Below, piece by piece: positions 25,301 through 33,695 of a stretch of DNA of 64,000 nt. How positions within the stretch are numbered: the first letter of the stretch is position 1; each line of letters begins with the position of its first letter. This DNA comes from Planctomycetota bacterium (lineage in GTDB: Bacteria > Planctomycetota > SZUA-567 > H5-PLA8). Made by a program: the position numbers and the translations under genes. Below the pieces are notes generated by a model, which was given only the letters and a program-made list of their open reading frames with translations, had not been told where the DNA came from and made no database searches. The DNA is taken from contig JAOSKN010000003.1 of the NCBI GenBank assembly GCA_027493525.1, forward strand, positions 1,364,001 to 1,428,000, written 5' to 3'.

Positions 25301-28300
25301 TGCCCAGGTCGGAGTCCAGTTCCATCGCGAGGCCCAGCATCTCTTGCGGATATCCGGTCGCCGACGCGACGGTCTCCAGCAGGATCTTCTCGACGTTGGA
25401 GGCCTCGACGGCGGGCGCAACCGGCGCGACCGGCACAACCGTAATGGCCGGAGCGGCCGGAACGGGCACGGGCGCCGATGCCGGAGCGGGCGCCAGCGCC
25501 GGAACGGGAGGTGGCGCCAGCGCCGGGGCGGGCGCGAGAAGCGCGCCTCCGGCCAGCACCTGATGCTGCTGCTCGATCAGCATCTGGAAGGTCCGCACGG
25601 CGGCCTGCTGGCCTTCGAGGAACTGGCGGTGCAGGTTCGCGGTCTGCTCCTGAAGACTCTGCAGGGCGAGCATATTCGCCTGAATGGCCTGGAGGGCTTC
25701 GGAGGAGTACGCGGCGGGCGCGGAGGCGGTCCGAACCGGAGGCGAAGGCGCGGCCGGGGCCTGCGCGCTGGCCGCAGGCGCGGGCCTCGGCGCTTCCACG
25801 ACGGACTCCGCTCGCGCTTCCGACGCGGGACGTTGCTTCCTCGGCTTCACGTAGTTCGCTCCACAGATGGGCACCGTGAGCCTGGCGCCTGCCGCGGGTT
25901 CCGGCAGCTTCGCGCCCGGCTCGTCCCAGCGCGTCAAGTTGAGAGGCACGCCGAGCGCGGCGAGTTGCGCCAGCGCGCGGGCGAGGTCGCCCAGCCCCGG
26001 GCGCCGCCCCGAGCCGGCGTCCACCGCGCACGCCGCATGCGGGCTCGAACCCAGGATCTCCCGGACCAGGCCCGTCAGCCGCGCGCCTGGCCCGACCTCG
26101 AGAAAGATCCGCGCGCCGGCGGCATAGAGGTTTCCGATCGTCTCTTCGAAGCGGACCGGCTCGGCGAGCTGGCGAGCCAGGATGGCGCGCGCGGCGCCGG
26201 CTTCCGCGGGATACGGCTCGGCGGTGGCGTTGGCAAAGACCGCCGGCGCGGCGGGCCCGCCCGGCGCGAAAGCGTGGCGCTCGAGATCCGCGGCGAAGGG
26301 GGCCTGCGCCGAGGCCACCAGCGGGCTGTGGAACGCCGCCGCGACGGCCAGGCGCTTGCTCTTGAGCCCGCGCTGCGCCAGGGCTTCGGCGGCCGCCTCG
26401 ATCCGCGCCGTGGGTCCGGAGAGCACGTACTGGTTGGGCGCGTTGCGGTTGGCGATCGTCACGTCCGGCAGGCCGATCTCGGCCAGCGCGGCCTCGAGCT
26501 TCGCCAGCGGCGCCTGGACGGCGAGCATCGTTCCGGGATCGGCGCCGTCTTGCCCGGCCCGCGCCATCCGTTCGCCGCGCGCCTTCGAGAGCGCGTGCAG
26601 CGCCGCGTCGTCGAGCCGCCCGCCCGCGCGGAGCGCGACCAGTTCGCCGTAGCTGTGGCCCGCGCAAAAGTTCGGTTTCAGCCCAAAGCCCTCGAGCACG
26701 CGCAGCGCGCCGAGGCTGACCGCGCCGAGCGCCGGCTGCGCATGCTGCGTGGCCTGCAACTCGGACGCCTGCCGCGCGCGCGCTTCGGCGTCGAAGGCGG
26801 GCTGCGGGTACAGCCGCTCGCTCAGCGCGGCGTCTTCACCTTCGAAGCCAAGATCCGCCTCGCGCAGTACCCGCTGGAAGGCCGGGAAGCGGCAGGCCCA
26901 GGCGCGAAGCATGCCGACATACTGCGCGCCTTGGCCGGGGAAGAGCAGCGCCAGTTTCCCGGCGAGTGGGCCGCGCGCATAGGCCGCGCCGTCGGGCAGC
27001 GTCCAGAAAGCCTCGCCGCCGCGCCGGGCGAGTTGCTCCCTGAGCGCCGCGACCCGCGCCGGAAGGTCCGCGCCGCGTTCGAAGGCGAACGCCAGCCGGC
27101 ACGGTTGCGCGGGATCGAACGCGGCCCGCGCGCGCGCCGCGTAAAGGCGCACGGCGTCCCAGTCCAGGGGCTTGGCGAAGACGTCAAGTTTATTGGCGAG
27201 CGCCGCAGGGTCAGCCGCCGAGAAGGCCGCGAACTGCTCCTCGCCGTCCCAGTCGATCTCGTCGTGCTCCGGCTCGGCTTCCTCCAGCACGCAGTGGAAA
27301 TTGCTCCCGCCGAACCCGAAGGAGCTGACGCCGGCTCGGCGCGGGTGCCCGGCCTGCGGGAGCCATGGCCGGGCCTCGGTGTTCACGTAGAAGGGCGTCT
27401 CGCCGCCGGCCAAGCGCTCGCCGGGCGCCTCGACCTTGATCGTGGGCGGCAGGACTTTGCGGTGCAGGGCCAGGGCGGCCTTGATGATGCCGGCCATGCC
27501 CGCGGCGGCCTTGGTGTGCCCGATCTGCGACTTGACCGAACCCAGCGCGCACCAGGTTCCGTCGGCCCGCGCCTCGCGGAATACCTCGGTCAGCGCCGAG
27601 ACCTCCGTGGCATCGCCGACCTTGGTGCCCGTGCCGTGCGCCTCGATCAGCTCGATGGTGTCCGGCGTGACGCCCGCCGCGCGGTAAGCGTTGCGCAGCG
27701 CGCGCTGCTGCCCGGCGGCCTTGGGGGCGTAGATCGCGTTGCCCTTTCCGTCGCTCGACGAGCCCAAGCCCTTGATCACCGCGTAGATCCGGTCGCCGTC
27801 GCGGCGGGCGTCGTCCAGGCGCTTGAGCACCAACACGCCGAGGCCTTCGCCCAGAATCGTGCCATCGGCGTTCCGGTCGAACGGCCGCGCGTCGCCGGTC
27901 GGCGAGAGCGCCGGGGTCTTGCTGAAGCACATGAACATGAAGATGTCGTTGAAGGTGTCCACGCCGCCGGTAACGACCAAATCGGAGCGCCCCGCGGCGA
28001 GTTCCAGCGCGGCCAGATGCACCGCCCCGAGCGAACTGGCGCAGGCCGCGTCGACCACGCAATTGGTTCCGCCGAGGTTGAGCCGGTTGGCGATGCGCCC
28101 CGCGACCACGTTGCCCAGCAGGCCCGGGAAGGAGTTCTCCTGCCACGGCACGTAGCTCTCGGCGATCCGCTCGACGACCTCCTCGGCGGTCTTCGGATCG
28201 ACGCCGGAATCCCGCAGCGCCTTGCGCCAGATCGGGTGGCCCAGCCGCGCGCCCAGGGGGATGACCAGTTCGAGCGTCCCGGTGACGCCCATGATCACGC

Positions 28301-28688
28301 TGACCCGTTCGCGGTCGAACTCGCGGCCGGGCCCGTAGCCGGCGTCGCGCATGGCCTGGTCGGCGGCCCAGACGCCCAGCAACTGCGCGCTGTCGGTGGC
28401 CTCGAGGTTGTTCGGCGAGATGCCGTAGGCGAGCGGGTCGAAATCGACGGGGGAGAGGAACCCGCCGCGCCGGCCGTAGGTCATGTCGGGTTTCTGCGGA
28501 TCCCCGTCGAAGTAATCCTCGGGGCGCCAGTGCGTCGCGGGAACCTCGGTGATGGCGTCCACGCCGTTGCGGACGTTCGCCCAGTACGCCGTGCTCGAGC
28601 CGGCTTTGGGGAAAAGGCAGCTCATGCCGACGATCGCCAGGGGCGTCGCGGCCGCGGAGTCCGGCGGGCGGGATGCTTCCGTGCTCAA
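22344..28688 (-). CDS. PfaA-like synthase: KS-MAT-ACP-ACP-KR-DH
   Basis: 2114-aa multienzyme from TTG 28688, chosen because it overlaps the pfaD stop (TTGA) and has GAGGA 7 nt upstream. Domains: ketosynthase 14-470 (Cys216 in DAACASS, His351 in HGTGTKVGD, His391 in KSQIGH); malonyl transferase 578-890 (GHSYGE, Ser679); Ala/Pro linkers around a helical segment 995-1045; two acyl carrier proteins with LGIDSIKRVEIL at Ser1132 and Ser1238; ketoreductase about 1515-1800 (VVVTGGAHGITAE, VLFSSSTGRFG, YAVSNEVLNK); C-terminal dehydratase/product-template-like region about 1835-2105 (LRDHVMDGHPVLP). PUFA synthases usually carry more ACPs; two is low. A phosphopantetheinyl transferase is needed but not found in the window. 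Confidence 0.92.
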   Translation of the reverse strand: MSTEASRPPDSAAATPLAIVGMSCLFPKAGSSTAYWANVRNGVDAITEVPATHWRPEDYFDGDPQKPDMTYGRRGGFLSPVDFDPLAYGISPNNLEATDSAQLLGVWAADQAMRDAGYGPGREFDRERVSVIMGVTGTLELVIPLGARLGHPIWRKALRDSGVDPKTAEEVVERIAESYVPWQENSFPGLLGNVVAGRIANRLNLGGTNCVVDAACASSLGAVHLAALELAAGRSDLVVTGGVDTFNDIFMFMCFSKTPALSPTGDARPFDRNADGTILGEGLGVLVLKRLDDARRDGDRIYAVIKGLGSSSDGKGNAIYAPKAAGQQRALRNAYRAAGVTPDTIELIEAHGTGTKVGDATEVSALTEVFREARADGTWCALGSVKSQIGHTKAAAGMAGIIKAALALHRKVLPPTIKVEAPGERLAGGETPFYVNTEARPWLPQAGHPRRAGVSSFGFGGSNFHCVLEEAEPEHDEIDWDGEEQFAAFSAADPAALANKLDVFAKPLDWDAVRLYAARARAAFDPAQPCRLAFAFERGADLPARVAALREQLARRGGEAFWTLPDGAAYARGPLAGKLALLFPGQGAQYVGMLRAWACRFPAFQRVLREADLGFEGEDAALSERLYPQPAFDAEARARQASELQATQHAQPALGAVSLGALRVLEGFGLKPNFCAGHSYGELVALRAGGRLDDAALHALSKARGERMARAGQDGADPGTMLAVQAPLAKLEAALAEIGLPDVTIANRNAPNQYVLSGPTARIEAAAEALAQRGLKSKRLAVAAAFHSPLVASAQAPFAADLERHAFAPGGPAAPAVFANATAEPYPAEAGAARAILARQLAEPVRFEETIGNLYAAGARIFLEVGPGARLTGLVREILGSSPHAACAVDAGSGRRPGLGDLARALAQLAALGVPLNLTRWDEPGAKLPEPAAGARLTVPICGANYVKPRKQRPASEARAESVVEAPRPAPAASAQAPAAPSPPVRTASAPAAYSSEALQAIQANMLALQSLQEQTANLHRQFLEGQQAAVRTFQMLIEQQHQVLAGGALLAPAPALAPPPVPALAPAPASAPVPVPAAPAITVVPVAPVAPAVEASNVEKILLETVASATGYPQEMLGLAMELDSDLGIDSIKRVEILSLLQERLPGAPQVASDRLGAVRTLRDIVALLGAGAPVPPAARPEQAAPATAPVPAPAQPAAATERLSKVLLEVVAEKTGYPLEMLNLGMDLESDLGIDSIKRVEILSVLQERFPEAPAVESERLGALRTLEQIVAYLSAGAQPAAPAPAPQAQPADAPVPAELGNGHVERFALRAESLGEAGARDAVRLPARSAVWITDDGSDFPAHLERRLKERGYEARRVPAGALEVPQRPAKLGGLIIVAPEAGASDEFLKAAFMLLQGSAAGLRRSAREGGAVFATVSRLDGCFGLNGDDDIKQPESGGLAGLAKTARHEWPEVHARALDLAGDFESAEAAAARIADELFRAGPVEVGLNAEGRWRLELAPLPLNGRVPQPPLREGDVVVVTGGAHGITAEVSVALARAFRPTLALLGRSPEPEPEPEWLAGLESEAEIRQALLAHRNGKLGTPKAVEAELRRLSVNRKLLRNLARMREAGAKVVYRPADVRDSQAVRQAVREIAASAGPVRGVIHGAGVLADRLIEEKTPEQFSAVYDTKVVGLRGLLGAVDAECPGALRLLVLFSSSTGRFGRRGQVAYAVSNEVLNKVAQQQARRRPDCRVVSINWGPWNGGMVTEGLRKIFAQEGVGLIDLQVGADYLVHEIASSDECPVEVTVLGGNSRLPEWPAAGSNGSSRASTEKGDRKGTPSASLPLAFEQVLSLDECPVLRDHVMDGHPVLPLALIAEWFGQAALHGNPGLVFHGLDEIHVLKGVVLKRESAATLRFHAGKAAPAEDGLFRVPVELWSAEQGAERARLHASGEVVLAPPGAVPAAPVPRLAGLALPPYPHQAGEDYAERLFHGPLLHAIKRVEGCGPEGIAARVQGAPPPAEWLRQPRRRQWLTDPLVLDAAFQMAILWSLEQAGAGSLPCRIGRYRQFAAAGASRDVRIVLRVTRRKARMAQAELEFFDAEGRLLARLGEFECVIDASLEHAFRRNSVTS

Positions 28689-30292
28689 GTCGGGTTCCTC
28701 ATCGAGTTCAACCGCGCGGCCAGCGTCTCGAACTCCAGCGGACGCGCCTCCGCCGCGCCGGGCGGGACCGCGACGCCCTGGCAGCGCAAGGCGTGCACGC
28801 GGGTCAGCACCGCCGCGCCGTACAGGATGTTCAGGGCCACCGCGACCACACGGCGCCGTTCGGGCCGTTCCAGGCACGAGCCCTTGGCCCATTCGTTGAA
28901 GGCGCCCATCGCCGGACCGCACCAGACCTGATAGTCCACCGCGCGGGAGGCCTCGCCCGCGTTGGCCCAGCGCGATGACATGCCCAGGTACCAGCGGAAG
29001 ACGAGCGCGAGCTTATGCCGGGGCTCGCGCTCGGCGCGTTCGACCTGGCTGGGATCGCGCTGTAGGAAGAAGCTCCGCGTCTGCGCCCAGATCTCGTCCA
29101 GCGGCGCGCGGAAGACGGTCTGTTCGAGCGTCGCGCGCTCGGCCGCGGGGAGCGCCTCCAGGCTCTCGTAGGTCCGGTAGAGCTGGTAGAGCTTCGCGGC
29201 GCGCATGGGGAACATGGTCCCGCGCTTGAGCACCTGCAGCTTGACGCCCATCTCGAACATGTCCGCGGCCGGGGCCATGGCGACGTCGGCCTGCTGGGCC
29301 TCGGCGAGCATCGCGCGGACCCGATCGGACGAACCGGACTCCACGCAGGCTTGGTTGACCGAACCGGTAAGCACCCAGGCCGCGCCCATGGCGTACATCG
29401 CCGCGGCGGAGGCCGGCGTGGAGATGCCGCCGGCGGCGCCCACGCGCAAGGGCGAGCCGAAACCGTACTGCGCTTGCATCCGGTCGCGCAGCGCGAGCAT
29501 CGTCGGGAGCAGCGCGATGGCCGGGCGGTTGTCGGTATGCCCTCCGCTGTCGGCCTCGGCGGTGAGATCCTGCGCCATCGGCATCCGCGCGGCCAGCCGC
29601 GCCTGATCCTCGGTGATCTCGCCCTGCGCGACGAGTTCCTTCAGCAGCCGTTCCGGCGGCGGGGCGAAGAACTTCGCGGCCACCTCGACGCGCGAAACCT
29701 TCGCCACGATGCGGTTGAGCGGCAGCGGCTCGCCGTCCGGGCCGCGGCGAAGGCCTTTCACGCGGTAGCGGACCAGCGGCAACGTCAGGTCGAGGTACGC
29801 GGAGGCCTCGACCAAGCGCACCCCGCGGCGCAAGTACAGGTCCACCACCGCCGCCTCGATGCGCGGTTCGTTGGGCGTATGGATCAGGTTGAAGCCGCAG
29901 GGGAACTCGTTGCCGCCCGATTGGAGCCGCTCGATCACGGCCTCGATCCGCTCCAGCGAAAGGCCCGCCGCGCCGAAAAAGCCCAACATCCCCGCGCGGC
30001 CCATCGCCTCGACGATCTCCACCGAGCCGATCCCGTTGGCCATCGCGCCGGTGAGGTACGGGTAACGCAGGCCCAGATCGCGGCAGAAGCTGGTGTCACC
30101 CAGGTGCTCGGGGCGGCAGGCGGGCACGTAAGCGCGGGCCTCGCCGGAGGCGTGGGTTTCGGGCGGAAGATCGCTGATCTCCAGCATGCCGCCCTTGGCG
30201 AGGACATAAAACGGCCGATCGACGGCGTGGAGCGCCTCGAGCAGAGCCGCGGTTTCCCCGGCGGTCGTCGCTAATCCGGCGGCCTGCGGCAT
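28685..30292 (-). CDS. pfaD: Trans-acting enoyl reductase of PUFA-type synthase (PfaD)
   Basis: 535-aa FMN-dependent enoyl reductase of the 2-nitropropane-dioxygenase fold. Typical PfaD segments are PYLTGAMANGIGSVEIVEAMG, GGNEFPCGFNLIHTPNEP, the barrel end VGAAGGISTPASAAAMYAMGA and VLTGSVNQACVESG. PfaD saturates selected double bonds of the growing chain made by the PfaA/PfaC-like proteins. It is the first gene of the train and its stop overlaps the TTG start of the pfaA-like gene. Gene order (reductase, PfaA type, PfaC type) equals pfa1-pfa2-pfa3 of myxobacteria. Start ATG 30292. Confidence 0.95.
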   Translation of the reverse strand: MPQAAGLATTAGETAALLEALHAVDRPFYVLAKGGMLEISDLPPETHASGEARAYVPACRPEHLGDTSFCRDLGLRYPYLTGAMANGIGSVEIVEAMGRAGMLGFFGAAGLSLERIEAVIERLQSGGNEFPCGFNLIHTPNEPRIEAAVVDLYLRRGVRLVEASAYLDLTLPLVRYRVKGLRRGPDGEPLPLNRIVAKVSRVEVAAKFFAPPPERLLKELVAQGEITEDQARLAARMPMAQDLTAEADSGGHTDNRPAIALLPTMLALRDRMQAQYGFGSPLRVGAAGGISTPASAAAMYAMGAAWVLTGSVNQACVESGSSDRVRAMLAEAQQADVAMAPAADMFEMGVKLQVLKRGTMFPMRAAKLYQLYRTYESLEALPAAERATLEQTVFRAPLDEIWAQTRSFFLQRDPSQVERAEREPRHKLALVFRWYLGMSSRWANAGEASRAVDYQVWCGPAMGAFNEWAKGSCLERPERRRVVAVALNILYGAAVLTRVHALRCQGVAVPPGAAEARPLEFETLAARLNSMRNPT

Positions 30293-30329
30293 GCTAACTC
30301 CCGATGAGGCCGAACTTTCGTCGTGCAGC

Positions 30330-30363
30330 AGGGTGGGTCGACGTATAGGCCATACTCCACCCT
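30330..30363. promoter_or_regulatory. Dyad upstream of pfaD
   Basis: Inverted arms AGGGTGG (30330-30336) and CCACCCT (30357-30363) enclose a second dyad (GTATAGG / CCATAC). It lies 38-71 bp upstream of the pfaD start within a 303-bp gap, and could be an operator or leader hairpin. No clear sigma-70 or sigma-54 promoter was seen beside it. Confidence 0.35.
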
Positions 30364-30595
30364 GAGTTGAGTTCTCTCACCCGGCGGACCCCTTGGGCGT
30401 AATGAAGCCACGCCCGACCGCGGAACAACGTCCGCGGACGGCTTCGCAGTTGATCTCGCGCACCCCGAAATCCTAGCCCGAGACGACCTGGATTCCATAG
30501 CCAACTTAAGGCCTAGGTCCAGGATGCGGAAGCAGGAAAACCAAGCCTCGCGCGCGATCCGTGCCACGGCCCCATCGATCTTTCAAGTTCTTAAC

Positions 30596-30913
30596 TTAAT
30601 TGGAGTTCCGTTGTTGGCGCCGTTCCCGGCGCAGTTCGGCCACCAGGCGGCCCAGACGGGTTCGGTGGCTCAACAAGGCTTCCTTCTCCGCCTTCGGCAG
30701 GCGCTTGATCCGGAGTTCGACCGACAGCGCCAGGCCTTTCTCCCCCACCCTGCGCTTAAGCACGAGGTCCAGGCGGCCCTTGCCGCGCAGATACTTTGCC
30801 CCGCGCCCGCGCCGGTGCGCCTCCAAACGCCGGGCGACATTGGTGGCGATCCCGGCATAAAGCGAGCCATCGGCGCAGCGGACCAGATAAACCCACCATG
30901 CCCGCGCGGCCAT
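30596..30913 (-). CDS. GIY-YIG domain protein (UPF0213/YhbQ-like)
   Basis: 105-aa single-domain GIY-YIG protein. The signature strands read WWVYLVRCADGSLYAGIATNVARRLEAH, so the motif is VYL...YAG, with the conserved Arg in RRLEAHRRGRGAKY; the tail is basic. The family comprises small nucleases or DNA-binding proteins related to SLX1/UvrC N-domains; their cellular role is poorly known. It starts 3 bp after the response-regulator stop, so it is probably co-transcribed with it. Confidence 0.85.
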   Translation of the reverse strand: MAARAWWVYLVRCADGSLYAGIATNVARRLEAHRRGRGAKYLRGKGRLDLVLKRRVGEKGLALSVELRIKRLPKAEKEALLSHRTRLGRLVAELRRERRQQRNSN

Positions 30914-30916
30914 GGG

Positions 30917-32290
<1,374 letters not shown>

Positions 32291-32309
32291 AAGGCCTCCG
32301 GATTCGCGA

Positions 32310-33695
32310 TCAAGCCCGCGGGAACTGGATGTGCGCGATCTTCTCGGCCATGTCGTGGTTCGCGCAGAACGCCAGTTCGGCGGCGGCGATGCGGCTCACC
32401 CGGGCGCGCATGCCCCGCACCTCGCCCATCTCGACGCCGTACACGTACCCCTGCAGCGGCCGCTTGGCGTAATCCAGCGACTCGATCTCGACGCTCGCGT
32501 CCATGGAGAGCAGCGCCGACTTCCAATGCGCGGGCGTCAGGACGTTCGAGCCGGCCAGGAGCCACGCCGGAGTATCGGCCAATAACGGCGTCGCGCCCAT
32601 CGCCCGCGCGTAGGCGGTCGAGCCCGCCGCGGTGCTCACCAGCACGCCGTCGCAGACCATCTTCTCGATCCGCGTCTGGCCGTTGACCTTGATTCCCAGC
32701 CACGCCGTCTGCCCCGACTTGCGCTCCACCCAGGCATCGTTGAAGGTCAGCATATCCCGCCAGGATCCGTCCGGCGCCTGCATCTCGACGTAGAGCATCG
32801 GCATCTGCCGCAGCACGATCTCCGCGTCGGGGAAGCCCTCCTCGACGACGCGCCGGTAGTCGTTGAGCAGGAAGCCGAGGTGCCCGGCGTTGATCCCGAA
32901 GAACGGCACGCGCTTGCGCCAGTGCTTCTGGATCGCGTGAAGCATGCTGCCGTCGCCGCCGAAGACCAGGATGCAGTTGGGCTCGTCGTGGTTGCCGTGC
33001 TTCTCGAACTCCCTGGCCCACGCCACGGCTTTGGGGTTGCGCTCGTCGTAGGCCAGCAGCGGGCGCAGGCCGTCCTTGAACGCGTGCTTGGTCACGCGCC
33101 GCGGGAAGGTCCCGCAGTAGAGCCCCTGCCGCTCGATGTACGCCGCGATCTCGGGGCTGACGCAATGCCGGATCTCCTCGCGCCGGAACAGCATCTCGCG
33201 AATGTGGAAACTCGAGCCTTCCAGTTCCGCGTTCACCAGCCGATGCTGGGGCGGGAGGTCCCCCGGCCCGGCCTCGTGCCCGCGCCGATTAACGACGGCG
33301 AAACGCAAGGTGCGCCAGAGTTCCGGGCCGCGCTCCCAGACGCGGTGAATGAAGGATTGACCCTCGCGCCCGCCGGCCACCAGGTCGGTCCCGACGACGT
33401 GCCACAAATCGCCGCGCGAGGCGAAGCGCGTTTCCAGGTCGTGCGTGCGCGTGAACGTGGCCTGCTCCAGATCGAAAAGCTCCACGTCCACGTTCCTGAG
33501 CCCGCGGAAGGCGATGTCGGTCATCGCCGCGCGGTAGATCGGATCGACGCTCGTGGCGACCTGCTTGTCGGGCCGCGGCCCGCAGGGCACGACGATCACG
33601 CGGTCGAACTCCCGCGCGAGCAGTTCGGCGATGCGGCGGTGATGCTGCCCCGGCGGGCTGAAGCTCCCGCCGTAGATCGCGATCCGCGGCCTCAT
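32310..33695 (-). CDS. Fusion of NaMN adenylyltransferase and NAD kinase (NadD-NadK)
   Basis: 461-aa protein from ATG 33695 (MRPRIAIYGG). Residues 1-190 form a nucleotidylyltransferase domain like NadD (IAIYGGSFSPPGQHH, then SSFHIREMLFRREEIRH near the end, matching the ISSTxIR motif). The first motif reads GQHH in place of the usual HxGH, so the last His is kept but the first is not obvious. Residues about 205-455 are an NAD kinase (FGGDGSMLHA, NAGHLGFLLND, CDGVLVSTAAGSTAYARAMGA). The protein could make dinucleotide and phosphorylate it to the NADP form in one polypeptide. Its start overlaps the stop of the deaminase-SLOG-Nudix gene (ATGA), implying joint function. Confidence 0.85.
   Translation of the reverse strand: MRPRIAIYGGSFSPPGQHHRRIAELLAREFDRVIVVPCGPRPDKQVATSVDPIYRAAMTDIAFRGLRNVDVELFDLEQATFTRTHDLETRFASRGDLWHVVGTDLVAGGREGQSFIHRVWERGPELWRTLRFAVVNRRGHEAGPGDLPPQHRLVNAELEGSSFHIREMLFRREEIRHCVSPEIAAYIERQGLYCGTFPRRVTKHAFKDGLRPLLAYDERNPKAVAWAREFEKHGNHDEPNCILVFGGDGSMLHAIQKHWRKRVPFFGINAGHLGFLLNDYRRVVEEGFPDAEIVLRQMPMLYVEMQAPDGSWRDMLTFNDAWVERKSGQTAWLGIKVNGQTRIEKMVCDGVLVSTAAGSTAYARAMGATPLLADTPAWLLAGSNVLTPAHWKSALLSMDASVEIESLDYAKRPLQGYVYGVEMGEVRGMRARVSRIAAAELAFCANHDMAEKIAHIQFPRA

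Noticed and set aside
23358..28931. 1857-codon plus-strand open frame opposite the pfaA-like gene
   Set aside because: Arg/Gly/His-rich composition typical of antisense frames in GC-rich DNA; the minus strand has complete KS, AT, ACP, KR and DH domains.
30293..30480. Sigma-54 promoter before pfaD (a GG-N10-GC match near 30349-30363)
   Set aside because: Only the minimal GG/GC spacing matches; the surrounding TGGCAC and TTGC consensus bases are absent.
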